In this document: in pieces, positions 36,683-46,254 of the stretch
Position numbering within the stretch: the first letter of the stretch is position 1
How the letters are laid out: the number at the start of each line of letters is the position of its first letter
NCBI RefSeq assembly: GCF_038452275.1
Contig: NZ_CP141643.1
Span: 1,488,001 to 1,552,000, forward strand
DNA: 64,000 bases
Source of the DNA: Corynebacterium sp. BD556
Lineage (GTDB): Bacteria; Actinomycetota; Actinomycetes; Mycobacteriales; Mycobacteriaceae
Direction: 5' to 3'
Program-made: the position numbers and the translations under genes
The notes under the pieces: model-generated
Told to the model about the DNA's origin: nothing
Database searches by the model: none
The model's input: only the letters and a program-made list of their open reading frames with translations

Positions 36683-37426
36683 TTATCCGGCAAGAACTAC
36701 GGTGACTGCGTTTCCGTTGGCGGTAGCTTCGTTGGGAAGCGCGGCCCCTGGCGGGACGTCGTGAATGGAAAGGGGTCGTCCGCCGACGCGTTGAGCAATG
36801 TCGGCTGCGATCTGCTCGGCGCCGGGGACGGCCGGGTCAAAAAACACGGCTGTTTCGGGGAAGATGCCGAATTGTTGCTCGGGCAAGTTCATCCGGGCGG
36901 GGTCGTTGGTGCGGTTGCCCACCATGTAGTCGCGGGAAAGTTGCTCGGCGGTTTGGTTGGCCAGGTCGGGTATGGGCGAGTTGTTAAACACCAAGACGTT
37001 GGCGTTTTCTCTGCTCAGCCCTGGTGCGGGCGCGGCTTCGCCCGGTAGTTGTTCAGTGCCCTCAGCCGGGTTGGGCTGGGCTGCGTCCGGTTGCGGCTCT
37101 TGGGCTTGCTCTGGCATGGGCGCCGTTTGCGAGGACTCGGGCGCCGCAGAAGAAGCCTGAGAGCGTGTGATGGATTCATCCGTGGACTCGCCTTTGTCTT
37201 GGGTCAGTGCGTAGATGCCCCAGAGGAGCAAGATGGCGGCGATGGCAATGAGGATCATGCCGAGGCCACGTTTCGGCATAGCTCCAGAAGTGGCGCTGGA
37301 AGAAGCCTTGGTGGCAACCCCGGTATCTTCAGCTCTATGGGAGCCGCGGTACTCCTCGGGCTCGTCGTCGGGGTAGGCGTCGACGTATTCGTAGTCATCA
37401 GGGTGTGCAGAGTTATCTTTATTCAT
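36683..37426 (-). CDS. membrane-anchored LytR_C domain protein
   Basis: About 247 residues from the ATG at 37426. An acidic cytoplasmic head rich in Asp, Glu and Tyr (DDYEYVDAYPDDEPEEY) precedes one membrane helix (GMILIAIAAILLLWGIYAL), a Pro/Gln/Glu-rich spacer, and a C-terminal LytR_cpsA_psr C-domain (NVLVFNNSPIPDLANQTAEQL; FFDPAVPGAEQIAADIAQRVGG). No phosphotransferase domain is present, so it probably helps cell-wall polymer assembly rather than catalysing ligation. Position matches mycobacterial Rv0431. No strong ribosome site. Confidence 0.85.
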   Translation of the reverse strand: MNKDNSAHPDDYEYVDAYPDDEPEEYRGSHRAEDTGVATKASSSATSGAMPKRGLGMILIAIAAILLLWGIYALTQDKGESTDESITRSQASSAAPESSQTAPMPEQAQEPQPDAAQPNPAEGTEQLPGEAAPAPGLSRENANVLVFNNSPIPDLANQTAEQLSRDYMVGNRTNDPARMNLPEQQFGIFPETAVFFDPAVPGAEQIAADIAQRVGGRPLSIHDVPPGAALPNEATANGNAVTVVLAG

Positions 37427-37477
37427 ATCAGTCACTCTAATTTCATTGTGGGGCCAAAACAAGCAACGACAGGCCCC

Positions 37478-37690
37478 TTACATGCCTTTGTCCCGGATGC
37501 GCTGGAGGCGGCGAACAAGTTGGGGCCGGGCAGCGAGGGCTTGGGGGTCGTCGATAAGCACATTGAGACGTTGGAAATAGCGCACCGGACTGAGACCCAA
37601 GTGCCGACGGATAGCTTCCTCTTTGGCGCCGACACCACGAGGGGCGCGAGCCTCGAAATCGAGGATGGCTAAATCGTCGTCGGCAAGCAT
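37478..37690 (-). CDS. DUF3263 helix-turn-helix-like small protein
   Basis: 70 residues: [19 protein letters not shown], then [20 protein letters not shown] and [18 protein letters not shown]. This is the DUF3263 family, a small HTH-like protein encoded divergently from def in actinobacteria. The start could also be the ATG at 37708, in which case it would overlap the def start codon. DNA-binding function is inferred from the helix pattern. Confidence 0.85.
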   Translation of the reverse strand: MLADDDLAILDFEARAPRGVGAKEEAIRRHLGLSPVRYFQRLNVLIDDPQALAARPQLVRRLQRIRDKGM

Positions 37691-37706
37691 GCCTAATATG
37701 TTAGCC

Positions 37707-38279
37707 ATGACAATTCGACCGATCGTGATCCACGGCGACCCTGCTTTGCACAACCCCACCCGGAAAGTCGACCAGCCTGTGGCGGAACTGCAGGAGCTGA
37801 TCGCAGACATGCACGAAACGATGGACGCCGCGTACGGTGTGGGCCTGGCCGCCAACCAGATTGGCGTGGATCTGCGTCTGTTCGTCTACAACTGCCCGGA
37901 CGGCGATGTGATGCGTCGCGGCACCGTGATCAACCCAGTGCTGGAAACCAGCGAGATCCCAAAGACGATGCCACGCGACGACGGCGAAGACGACGAGGGC
38001 TGCTTGTCGGTGCCTGGGGAGAGCTGGCCGACGGGACGGGCACACTGGGCGAAAGTGACGGGCCTGGACGAAAACGGCAATGAGGTCGAGATAGAAGGCG
38101 AAGGCTTCTTCGCACGTTGCCTGCAGCACGAGGTGGGCCACCTTGATGGTTTCCTCTACACAGATGTGCTGACTGGGCGCTACAAACGTGAAGCAAAGCG
38201 CGTGATTAAGAAAAACGGGTGGACTGAGGCCGGCAACACATGGACTCCGGGTATTGACGAAGACCCGTTCGGCCATTAG
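37707..38279 (+). CDS. def: peptide deformylase
   Basis: 190 residues. It removes the formyl group from new proteins. Motif 1 [11 protein letters not shown], motif 2 EGCLSVPGE (metal Cys) and motif 3 QHEVGHLDG (HExxH) are complete; Gly replaces the usual Asp in HExDH, as common in actinobacterial Def. The start chosen is MTIRPIV at 37707; ribosome site weak. First gene of a def-GNAT-xthA-cls run with tiny gaps. Confidence 0.94.
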   Translation: MTIRPIVIHGDPALHNPTRKVDQPVAELQELIADMHETMDAAYGVGLAANQIGVDLRLFVYNCPDGDVMRRGTVINPVLETSEIPKTMPRDDGEDDEGCLSVPGESWPTGRAHWAKVTGLDENGNEVEIEGEGFFARCLQHEVGHLDGFLYTDVLTGRYKREAKRVIKKNGWTEAGNTWTPGIDEDPFGH

Positions 38280-39245
38280 ATGAACAGGTTTTTCCGCTCC
38301 GACGACATCGCGGTGGGCGATCGCGTGGTGGTGCGCCAGCGCCGCGGTGAGCGTTTCAGTGATGTACTCGGCCACGTCATCAAGCTGGATCCGCTCACGA
38401 TCAGCCCGCAGGAAGTTGGCGGATTGCCCTCCTTCAAGGACGCCATCGAAGTACGCCAGGTCCACATTGTGAAAAAGCTTTCACCGCGCACGGTACGCAA
38501 CAGCGACATCCGCGCCGTGGAGACTGCGTACGCGAAAGCTTTCCCGGGGCAGGAGCAATCGCTTATCGACGGCTGGTTGGCGCGCACCGGCTCCGACATC
38601 GCCGAGCGCTCCAACTCGGCGGTACCTCTGGGCCACAGCGCGGGTTTCGAGCCGGTACCCCTCGAGGGGCTGAAGAATTTTTACGCGCGCTTTAACCAAC
38701 CGGTGCAACTTTTGATTCCGGAGCGCATTGGCAAACCGGCGTTGAAGTTGGTGGAGCAAGGCGGCTGGGAACTTGGCGAGGAAATCCTGGTCATGACCCA
38801 GAGCCTTGACCACATCTCCCACACGCTCTCACCTCGCTTCGCCATCGACCCCACACCTGACCAAGCCTGGCTTTCCATGTACCGTTTCCGGGGCCAGAAA
38901 CTGCCCCGCGCCGCCCTCGACGCTGTCAAGGACGACATCGACGGCCACCTCGCCTTCGCCCGCCTCATCATCGACGGGGAAACAGTCGCCGTGACCCGCG
39001 CCACGTTGACCAACTCCGAGGATGGCCGTGCGTGGCTGGGTTATTCAGCAGTGGAGGTAGCGCACAGGTGGCGCCGGCAAGGCCTCGGCACCGAACTGAC
39101 CGCGAGCCTTCTTGCTTGGGGCCACGAACAGGGCGCCGACAGCGCCTACTTGCAAACACGCGCCTCCAACGAGGCGGCAGTGTCCATGTATACAAAAATC
39201 GGGTTTGTCGAGCACCACCGGCACCGCTACGCCCGGCTGGGTTAG
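38280..39245 (+). CDS. GNAT family N-acetyltransferase with N-terminal extension
   Basis: 321 residues, starting directly after def. The N-terminal part has an SH3-like region (IAVGDRVVVRQRRGERFSDV) of the type seen in the mycobacterial homologue Rv0428c. The C-terminal GNAT fold has the acetyl-CoA loop VAHRWRRQGLGTELTASLLAW and the LQTRASNEAAVSMYTKIGF end. Acceptor unknown; linkage to def hints at modification of protein N-termini or ribosomal proteins, which is inference. Confidence 0.87.
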   Translation: MNRFFRSDDIAVGDRVVVRQRRGERFSDVLGHVIKLDPLTISPQEVGGLPSFKDAIEVRQVHIVKKLSPRTVRNSDIRAVETAYAKAFPGQEQSLIDGWLARTGSDIAERSNSAVPLGHSAGFEPVPLEGLKNFYARFNQPVQLLIPERIGKPALKLVEQGGWELGEEILVMTQSLDHISHTLSPRFAIDPTPDQAWLSMYRFRGQKLPRAALDAVKDDIDGHLAFARLIIDGETVAVTRATLTNSEDGRAWLGYSAVEVAHRWRRQGLGTELTASLLAWGHEQGADSAYLQTRASNEAAVSMYTKIGFVEHHRHRYARLG

Positions 39246-39255
39246 GGTAGAGGGC

Positions 39256-40047
39256 ATGCGCATTGCCACGTGGAACGTCAACTCCGTTCGGACCCGCGCC
39301 GAGCGCATCGCCGCCTTTTTGGAACGCCGCGACATCGATGTTTTGGCCATGCAGGAAACCAAAACCACCGACGAAAAATTCCCTTACTCCACCTTCCTGT
39401 CCGCAGGCTACGAAGTAGCGCACGTGGGCTACAGCCAGTGGAACGGCGTCGCCATCGCCTCGCGGGTCGGGCTCGATAACGTGAGGGACTCCTTTGCGCG
39501 CCAGCCCGGCTTTGCCAAAGAAGGCGCTCCCGCGGTAGAGGCCCGCGCCGTTGGAGCCAACTGCGGCGGGGTCGAGGTATGGAGCTTGTACGTCCCCAAC
39601 GGACGCGCCATCGGGGACCCCCACTACAACTACAAACTGCAGTTTCTTTATTCTTTGCGCGACTCCATCGACCCCGCCACTGCCGCTGTCTACTGCGGCG
39701 ACTACAACATCGCACCCCGCGACGAGGACGTGTGGGACATCTCCTGGTTCGAAGGCAAAACCCACGTCACCGAACCGGAACGCGCAGCCTTCCACATGCT
39801 TATCGAGTCCGGCCTTACCCAAGTCACCCACGAAGAGCGCTACTCATTTTGGGACTACAAATCAATGCGCTTTCAAAGAAATGAAGGCATGCTCATCGAT
39901 TTTCAACTGGTGTCGGAGGCGATGGGGCGTCGATTAGCAAAAGCGTGGGTCGACACCGACGAACGCCACGGCAAAGGCGCCAGCGACCACGCTCCCGTTA
40001 TCGCCGAATTCGACGCACTAGAGCTCGCGCTTGACAACGTCCGATGA
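39256..40047 (+). CDS. xthA: exodeoxyribonuclease III / AP endonuclease
   Basis: 263 residues from the ATG at 39256; the longer frame upstream is a shadow of the GNAT gene. Base-excision repair enzyme. MRIATWNVNSVRTR, the metal Glu in LAMQETKT, YVPNGRAIGDPHYNYK, GDYNIAP and GASDHAPVIAEF are the EEP-family catalytic motifs. Ends in an ATGA overlap with the cardiolipin synthase gene. Confidence 0.94.
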   Translation: MRIATWNVNSVRTRAERIAAFLERRDIDVLAMQETKTTDEKFPYSTFLSAGYEVAHVGYSQWNGVAIASRVGLDNVRDSFARQPGFAKEGAPAVEARAVGANCGGVEVWSLYVPNGRAIGDPHYNYKLQFLYSLRDSIDPATAAVYCGDYNIAPRDEDVWDISWFEGKTHVTEPERAAFHMLIESGLTQVTHEERYSFWDYKSMRFQRNEGMLIDFQLVSEAMGRRLAKAWVDTDERHGKGASDHAPVIAEFDALELALDNVR

Positions 40048-41507
40048 ATCTCACTCTCGACCTGTCGTGGTGGCAGCTTGCGCTAATGCTGCTGGACTAC
40101 GGAATCAAATTCGCCATGATCGGCGTGGTGCCCTCCGACCGGCGCCCCTCCAGCGCCAACGCCTGGCTCCTCCTCATCCTCCTGCTGCCCGTCGTCGGCC
40201 TGCCCCTATACCTCATGATGGGGTCCAATTTTGTTTCCCGACGCCGCCACCGCATCCAAACAGCCGCCAAATCCGAACTGGTCAACGTCCACGCAGGCAT
40301 CGCTGATCTGCTCGAAGGATCCCGTCTGAGCCGAGACGTCGAAGAACTCGTCCACCTCAACCGCGCTCTCACCGGCTTTCCCGCGGTGCCCGCAACAGTG
40401 CGCCACCTGTGGACAGACTACGACCTGACCATGATGCGCATCGCCGAGCTGATCGACAGCGCCCAAAGTTTCGTCGACATCGAGATCTACGCCGTGGCCC
40501 GCGATCGCACCACCCAACGCGTCTTCGACGCCATCGAGCGCGCCACCGCCCGGGGAGTCCACGTGCGTTTGCTTTTCGACCACATCGGCTCCATGAAATA
40601 CCCCGGATACCGCAAAATGCGCCGCCATTTGCTCGACATAGGCGTCGACTGCCACCGCATGCTCCCCCTCGACCCCCTGCGCGGGCGTTGGCGCCGCCCC
40701 GACCTCCGCAACCACCGCAAAATTATCATCGTTGACGGGCATATCGGCATGCTCGGCAGCTTCAACCTCATCGACCGTACTTACCTTTTGCGCAAACACC
40801 GCCGTGCCGGACGGCGCTGGGTTGACGCCTTCGTCGAAATCGAAGGGCCCATCGTCACCTCATTGGAATCCATGTTTGCCGTTGACTGGTACACCGAATC
40901 TGATGAAAGGATTGACCTAGAGCCACCCAGCGCGGAAACGGGGGACAACATCGTCCAACTCGTCCCCTCCGGCCCCGGCTACCAAGCAGAACCGAACCTG
41001 CGCATGTTCAACACGCTCGTCAACCACGCCCGCGACCGGCTCGTGTTGTGCTCCCCCTACTTCGTCCCCGACGCGACACTGCTCGAAGCGATCCTCACCG
41101 CCTGTTACCGAGGTGTCCACGTCGACCTCCTCGTCAGCGAGAAAGCCGACCAATTCATGGTCCACCACGCCCAGTCTTCTTACTACGAGGAGCTTCTCGA
41201 CGCCGGAGTCCACATCTGGGAATTTCCCGCCCCCTATGTTCTCCACACCAAATTCGCTCTTGCCGACCCCCACGACGACCGCAGCGTCGGAGTCTTTGGT
41301 TCCTCCAACATGGACATGCGCTCCTTTACCCTCAACTACGAAAGCTCCCTTTTCATCGCTGACGGCCCCCTCCTCGGCCAACTCACCACCCTGACCAACA
41401 CATACCTCGCCGTTTCCAAACGCCTCACCCGCGAAACCTGGCTGAAGCGACCCTGGTACCGGCGCTACATCGACAACGTCATGAAACTGACCTCCGCGTT
41501 GCAGTAG
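40044..41507 (+). CDS. cls: cardiolipin synthase, phospholipase D family
   Basis: 487 residues. Two N-terminal membrane helices (WQLALMLLDYGIKFAMIGVV; AWLLLILLLPVVGLPLYLMM) precede two PLD modules. HKD motif 1 is HRKIIIVDGHIGMLGSFN and motif 2 is HTKFALADPHDDRSVGVFG followed by SSNMDMRSF. It joins two phosphatidylglycerols (or PG and another donor) into cardiolipin at the membrane. Last gene of the def run. Confidence 0.92.
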   Translation: MNLTLDLSWWQLALMLLDYGIKFAMIGVVPSDRRPSSANAWLLLILLLPVVGLPLYLMMGSNFVSRRRHRIQTAAKSELVNVHAGIADLLEGSRLSRDVEELVHLNRALTGFPAVPATVRHLWTDYDLTMMRIAELIDSAQSFVDIEIYAVARDRTTQRVFDAIERATARGVHVRLLFDHIGSMKYPGYRKMRRHLLDIGVDCHRMLPLDPLRGRWRRPDLRNHRKIIIVDGHIGMLGSFNLIDRTYLLRKHRRAGRRWVDAFVEIEGPIVTSLESMFAVDWYTESDERIDLEPPSAETGDNIVQLVPSGPGYQAEPNLRMFNTLVNHARDRLVLCSPYFVPDATLLEAILTACYRGVHVDLLVSEKADQFMVHHAQSSYYEELLDAGVHIWEFPAPYVLHTKFALADPHDDRSVGVFGSSNMDMRSFTLNYESSLFIADGPLLGQLTTLTNTYLAVSKRLTRETWLKRPWYRRYIDNVMKLTSALQ

Positions 41508-41592
41508 AAAGGGCAAGCTTTTTTGGGGCAAACAAAGCCCGGTTCGCGCGTGTGCCTGGCGCGTCTTGCGGGCGGGAGGGGCCAGAAAAAAC

Positions 41593-42321
41593 CTAGGCGT
41601 CCCTTCTTTCCAGCGAAACTAGCCCGATAAGCCACAGCGCGACTGCCCACACGGCAAAGACACCTAGGGCGCCCCACGTGCCAATTTCGGAGCGTGGTTG
41701 GTTAAGCATGAAAGCGTAGAGGTTGCTAAAAGGCAGATACTGTGCGATTTCTTGGCCGTAGCGCGGGATCACCGGCGCGATACTTTCAACGATGACTTGC
41801 AGCACCATGACGAGGGTGATTGTGCCGGCGGTGTTGCGGAGACACCAACCGATTCCTTGGCTGAGCACGCTCGTGAGGGCCATGGCTAGGGGCAAGGCCC
41901 ACAGGGCGCGTTGGACCGCGGGGTTGTGGGTCCAGTTGGCGGGCACGGCAGCTATGAGGTCGCCGAGGAAGAAAGCAATGACGAAAGCGACGAAAGTCCC
42001 GGCCGCAGCCGTCGTCGCTGAAAGCAAAAGCTTGACGACGCCAACTTGCCACCTCCTCGGGTTGAGCCTGTAGTTGGTGGCCGGCAAGTTAAACCTGTAT
42101 TCGGTGGTGACGACCATGGCGGATTGGATAATGACGAGAAGCAGGACGGGTATAATCCCGACGCCTACAACAGACAAAGGGATATAGGGAACGCCGGTGC
42201 GGCTCATACCGGCGAGGGCGAAGGCCGCCAGGGCGGGAATGAGCAAGATGAGGCTTAGGGTCCACCAGGCTGCGGGGGTGGTGCGCAATTTGGTGAATTC
42301 GGAGTGGAGGAGGTTAAGCAT
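41593..42321 (-). CDS. ABC transporter permease (ABC-2 type)
   Basis: 242 residues from the ATG at 42321; the longer frame extends into the ATPase gene and is not real. About six membrane helices, starting LLHSEFTKLRTTPAAWWTL, the cytosolic start typical of ABC-2 permeases of the YhgE/BcrB kind. It overlaps the ATPase gene by 8 nt, so both form one exporter. Substrate unknown; bacitracin or lantibiotic self-defence exporters have this layout. Confidence 0.85.
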   Translation of the reverse strand: MLNLLHSEFTKLRTTPAAWWTLSLILLIPALAAFALAGMSRTGVPYIPLSVVGVGIIPVLLLVIIQSAMVVTTEYRFNLPATNYRLNPRRWQVGVVKLLLSATTAAAGTFVAFVIAFFLGDLIAAVPANWTHNPAVQRALWALPLAMALTSVLSQGIGWCLRNTAGTITLVMVLQVIVESIAPVIPRYGQEIAQYLPFSNLYAFMLNQPRSEIGTWGALGVFAVWAVALWLIGLVSLERRDA

Positions 42322-43243
42322 CTGGAGTCTCTTTCGAGGTGTACTGGGCGTGGCCCTCGGTGGAGTGCATGTAGGCGTCTTCAAGTGTGGCGCGGCGCTC
42401 GGAAAGTTCAGAAAGGGGAAGGTGGTTGTTGAAGGCCAATTCGCCGATTTCTTCGCTGGTGTGGCCTTCAATACTCCACTGGGGGCGCCCCGCCGAGTCG
42501 GTCGTGCGGGTGTAGGCGATGTTCGCCGCGGCAAGCGCGTTTTCGAGCGCATCCGGGTTAGTTGTCCGGACCAAGGTCGTGACGGAGGAGTTATCGTTAA
42601 TGAAAGCCTCGACAGTTGTGTCTGCGACGAGCTTGCCCCGGCCGATGACGATGAGGTGATCGGCGGTTTGCGCCATCTCAGCAAGCAAATGGGACGACAG
42701 CAAAATCGTGCGTCCCTCGGCTGCGAGCGATTTCAAAAGTGAACGGACCCAACGGATGCCCTCGGGGTCAAGACCGTTTACGGGTTCGTCAAGGATGAGA
42801 ATTTCTGGGTCGCCGAGCATCGCTGAGGCAATACCCAGACGTTGGCCCATACCGAGGGAGAAACCACCAACCTTTTTTGCCGCGACATTTGTCAAACCAA
42901 CCAGGTCAAGGACCTCGTCGACGCGGGAAGTCGGCAGACCCGCGGCGTGGGCTTGCCACAGGAGGTGGTTGCGGGCGCTGCGGTTGGGGTGGGCACTGCG
43001 GGCGTCAAGAAGAGCGCCTACTTTACGGGCTGGTTCTTTGAGTGCCCGGTAGGGGGTGGCGTCGATAAGCGAATATCCCTTAGTGGGCGTGTCAAGGCCC
43101 ACCATCATACGCATCGTTGTGGATTTGCCGGAGCCGTTCGGTCCGAGGAACCCAGTAACAACCCCTGGTTTGACGGAGAAGGAAAGGCCGTCGACTGCCC
43201 GGACCTCACCATAGACCTTTGTCAGGTCGTGCGCTTCAATCAT
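42314..43243 (-). CDS. ABC transporter ATP-binding protein
   Basis: 309 residues. Walker A GPNGSGKSTTMRM, signature FSLGMGQRLGIASAM, Walker B ILILDEPVNGLDPEG and the switch His in LLSSHLLAEMA are intact. The C-terminal about 90 residues form the extra domain of DrrA/BcrA-type subunits. It overlaps the Nudix gene by 8 nt. Confidence 0.93.
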   Translation of the reverse strand: MIEAHDLTKVYGEVRAVDGLSFSVKPGVVTGFLGPNGSGKSTTMRMMVGLDTPTKGYSLIDATPYRALKEPARKVGALLDARSAHPNRSARNHLLWQAHAAGLPTSRVDEVLDLVGLTNVAAKKVGGFSLGMGQRLGIASAMLGDPEILILDEPVNGLDPEGIRWVRSLLKSLAAEGRTILLSSHLLAEMAQTADHLIVIGRGKLVADTTVEAFINDNSSVTTLVRTTNPDALENALAAANIAYTRTTDSAGRPQWSIEGHTSEEIGELAFNNHLPLSELSERRATLEDAYMHSTEGHAQYTSKETPDA

Positions 43244-43736
43244 GCGCCTTAGTATGCCTCAAAATGAGATCAAGGGAAGCGTCGAACCCCGGATGGAGGT
43301 CAAGCTCACGTAGCTTCTCAATGGCAACCCAACGCAACTCCACACTTTCCGCGTTCGGGTCAGTGCCGATCGGCGCGCCAGTAGTAGTCTTCGCCAAAAC
43401 GGTGGTGTAAGACCAGCCGTTGGCGAGCGGGCCCATAGTGACCAACTCGCCGTCAACACGCACAAGCTCGGGGTCAAGAGCGCACTCCTCCACCGCCTCG
43501 CGCACCGCGGCCTCGGCTGAGGTTTCGTGGGAATCGCGGGCGCCACCGGGGATTCCCCACGTCCCGCCCTGAGCCGTCCACTCCGCGCGATGCTGCATCA
43601 ACACACGGCCCCCCGCCTGCAAAAACAGACCCGCTGCACCGAAGCGGCCCCACAATTTACTTCCGTCCTGCGTTGTCACCCAGCCGTTACCGTCGCCTTC
43701 CATATCCCCCACAATAGGCAAATCTGCCTCCGCCAC
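43236..43736 (-). CDS. Nudix hydrolase (MutT-like)
   Basis: 166 residues from a GTG at 43736, or 155 from the ATG at 43703; neither has a clear ribosome site. The Nudix box is complete: GGARDSHETSAEAAV followed by REAVEECAL. It lies next to glnX as mycobacterial mutT3 does, so cleansing of oxidised dGTP is possible, but many Nudix enzymes act on other nucleotides. Likely first gene of the unit with the ABC exporter; it diverges from glnX with only 26 nt between. Confidence 0.9.
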   Translation of the reverse strand: MAEADLPIVGDMEGDGNGWVTTQDGSKLWGRFGAAGLFLQAGGRVLMQHRAEWTAQGGTWGIPGGARDSHETSAEAAVREAVEECALDPELVRVDGELVTMGPLANGWSYTTVLAKTTTGAPIGTDPNAESVELRWVAIEKLRELDLHPGFDASLDLILRHTKAHD

Positions 43737-43762
43737 CGCACAAACCGATATTCTTTAACCTT

Positions 43763-45220
43763 ATGCGTGAGGCTGTGCGTGAAGCTGAGGAGCTGTACGT
43801 GGGCCGAACGCGCCCGCGAACCGGCAACACCACCGCACCCGAGGGCTCTGCAGACACCTGGCTCGACGAAATGGAGGACCGCCCAGAAAACCGTGGAGTG
43901 CGCTCTTTCATTGCGGATACGTTCACGGGCCCGCTGCGCTGGGTGCGCCGCCTGATTGACTTTGCGGCCACTACCCCAGGCAAATTGATCGCAATGATGT
44001 TGGTGCTCACGCTGGCGCTGTTCGCGGCAGGGTGGGCAATGAGCCAATCCATGGCGAAGCGCCAAGACTCCCTCAATACGTTGTTGACGTCGACGGAACC
44101 GATGAGCAACTCGGCACACCTGCTTTACACCTCTTTGTCGCAAGCAGATACGGTGTCAACCACCAGCTTCATCTCACCCGGCACAGTTTCGCAGGATGAC
44201 ATGCACCTGTATTTGGCTTCGCTGGATCGCGGGGTGGTCGCGGCCCTAGAGATCCTCGAGGCAACGGTGGACACCGGCGACAACCGCGAAGCGGTGCGCT
44301 CTTTAGTGGCCAGCGTGCAACGCGACGTACCTATATATGCAGGCATGATGGAGCGGGCAAAAGCGAATCAACGCATGGGCAATCCGGTGGGCGTGGCATA
44401 CATGTCGGAAGCTTCGCACATCATGCGCACACGCATGCTGCAAGACGCCGCCGAACTTTTCGCCCTTTCCCGCCAGCAAGTCAGCGAGCAAATGGCGCGG
44501 CTTTCTTCACCCCAGTGGGTTCCGCTGTCGGGCTTGCTCGCAGCCCTCGGCTTTCTTACGGCGGCACAGTTTTGGCTGTGGAAGGTTTTTCGCCGTCGCC
44601 TCAACAAGGGTCTCGTCGCGGCCACCGTGATGATGATGGTGGCCACCGGTTGGGTCGGTGTGTCTAATTACGCCTCTTGGCACTCGGGCGTGGTGGGCTT
44701 TGAAAGGGCCTCGAAACCATGGCAGGAGCTGGCCACTGCGCGTATCAGCGCCCAGGAATCCCGCACCGACGAGATCTTCGCGCTGTTGCGCCGCCAAACA
44801 GTCGACGAATCCACCACCTCCTTCGAAACCACCTACGCCAAGGTTCAGTACGCGCTCAACACAGCCGAGCCGACTACAGACCCCTACCTGATCAAGTCGG
44901 GACGCGACGCTTTGTCGAAGTGGTCGGCCGCCCACGAAGACCTCACCGTTACCCTCATGGAGGGCCGCTTCGAGCACGCAGCGGGGCTCATCACCGACAC
45001 TTCGCGCAACACGGAGGAATACTCCTCCGCCTTAGCCTATGCGCAACTTGATTCGGTGCTCGCAGAGTTGATTAAGCAGTCCCGCGCAGACATGCGCGAC
45101 TACATCCACGCTTCCCTCGACGCCACTCGCGCCGTCTCCGGCGTGGTGTTGGTGCTTACACTTTTGTCCATCGTTTCGATCTGGTTGGGCATCCGTCGCC
45201 GTTTGGGGGAGTACCTATGA
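43763..45220 (+). CDS. glnX: GlnX-like membrane sensor
   Basis: 485 residues with four membrane helices in two hairpin-like units: IAMMLVLTLALFAAGWAMS, VPLSGLLAALGFLTAAQFWLW, VAATVMMMVATGWVGVSNYA and AVSGVVLVLTLLSIVSIWLG. Two helical extracytoplasmic segments, each roughly 130-170 residues, lie between them. In C. glutamicum, GlnX passes the amino-acid signal from GlnH to PknG. Gene order glnX-glnH-pknG with ATGA overlaps supports the call. Confidence 0.9.
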   Translation: MREAVREAEELYVGRTRPRTGNTTAPEGSADTWLDEMEDRPENRGVRSFIADTFTGPLRWVRRLIDFAATTPGKLIAMMLVLTLALFAAGWAMSQSMAKRQDSLNTLLTSTEPMSNSAHLLYTSLSQADTVSTTSFISPGTVSQDDMHLYLASLDRGVVAALEILEATVDTGDNREAVRSLVASVQRDVPIYAGMMERAKANQRMGNPVGVAYMSEASHIMRTRMLQDAAELFALSRQQVSEQMARLSSPQWVPLSGLLAALGFLTAAQFWLWKVFRRRLNKGLVAATVMMMVATGWVGVSNYASWHSGVVGFERASKPWQELATARISAQESRTDEIFALLRRQTVDESTTSFETTYAKVQYALNTAEPTTDPYLIKSGRDALSKWSAAHEDLTVTLMEGRFEHAAGLITDTSRNTEEYSSALAYAQLDSVLAELIKQSRADMRDYIHASLDATRAVSGVVLVLTLLSIVSIWLGIRRRLGEYL

Positions 45221-46254
45221 AAACTGCTCGTCGTGCTGTGTGTCTCGCCACTGTTGTCGCTGCGGCAGGGTTAGCGGGGTGTTCGAACACGGACTTTGCG
45301 CCGGTGGCCCCGGCTGATCCCCCACTCGCCTACGCCGGTTTACCGCTGCCGCCCGGCGCGGAGCTTAACCCGGCTGGCATCATCCCCAGCCAGGAGTTCA
45401 CAGACGACGAAGATTGGCCCGGCTCGCTCGCGCCTGACGACGCCACCCCGGAAGAACGCATCCCGGAGATCGTGGCACGAGGACGCATCATCGTGGGCGT
45501 GGACCAGTCCCAATACCTGCTGTCCTACCGCGACACGACGGTCGGTGACTTGCGCGGCTTCGAGATTGACCTGGCACATGAGATCGCCCGCGACATATTC
45601 GGCGACCCCAGCAAGGTTGATTTCCGTTTCGTTGACTCCAGTCGGCGCCTCGACGCCCTTGAAAACGGCGGGGTGGACATCATTGTGCGCACCATGTCGA
45701 TCACCCCGGACCGGGCGGAGCGCGCGGATTTTTCCACCCCCTATTTGACTAGCTCAGTGCGTCTGTTTACCCCAATGAACAGGCAGATTGCCTCGCTCGA
45801 CGAAGTTTCGGGCAAAACGGTGTGCATTGTTGATGGCTCTAACCTGCTCGACCTGGCACGCAAAGTCGCCCCCGAAAGCAAGATTTTGCGCACCCGCTCC
45901 TGGGCGGACTGCCTCATGGCCACGCAGCAATACCAGGCGGACGCAGTGCTTGCCGACGACGCCATCCTCGCCGGTATTTACGCCCAAGACCCGCACTCCC
46001 GGGTACTCAACGAAACGTACGGGACGCAAAGTTATGCCGTGGGTGTAGCTAAGGGCAACGATGCCCTTGTGCGCCAAGTCAACTCCACCATCGAACGCAT
46101 CCGCCGCGACGGCACATGGTCCAGAATGCAAAACACCTGGCTACGCGACGCCCTCTCCAGCCCCAGCCTGCCCCCGGGACGCTACCGCCAAGAACCCGAA
46201 CCCGAGGAAGCCGCAACAGCAGATGGAGAAAAGGCACGAGGAGGTAACCAATGA
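45217..46254 (+). CDS. glnH: amino-acid-binding lipoprotein GlnH
   Basis: 345 residues. Signal peptide ends in the lipobox LAGC with Cys22. The solute-binding domain (family 3) shows GRIIVGVDQSQYLLSYRD, GFEIDLAHEIARDIFG and IIVRTMSITPDRAERADFS. It should bind Asp or Glu outside the membrane and signal through GlnX; no transporter genes adjoin it, consistent with a sensing role. Confidence 0.93.
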   Translation: MKTARRAVCLATVVAAAGLAGCSNTDFAPVAPADPPLAYAGLPLPPGAELNPAGIIPSQEFTDDEDWPGSLAPDDATPEERIPEIVARGRIIVGVDQSQYLLSYRDTTVGDLRGFEIDLAHEIARDIFGDPSKVDFRFVDSSRRLDALENGGVDIIVRTMSITPDRAERADFSTPYLTSSVRLFTPMNRQIASLDEVSGKTVCIVDGSNLLDLARKVAPESKILRTRSWADCLMATQQYQADAVLADDAILAGIYAQDPHSRVLNETYGTQSYAVGVAKGNDALVRQVNSTIERIRRDGTWSRMQNTWLRDALSSPSLPPGRYRQEPEPEEAATADGEKARGGNQ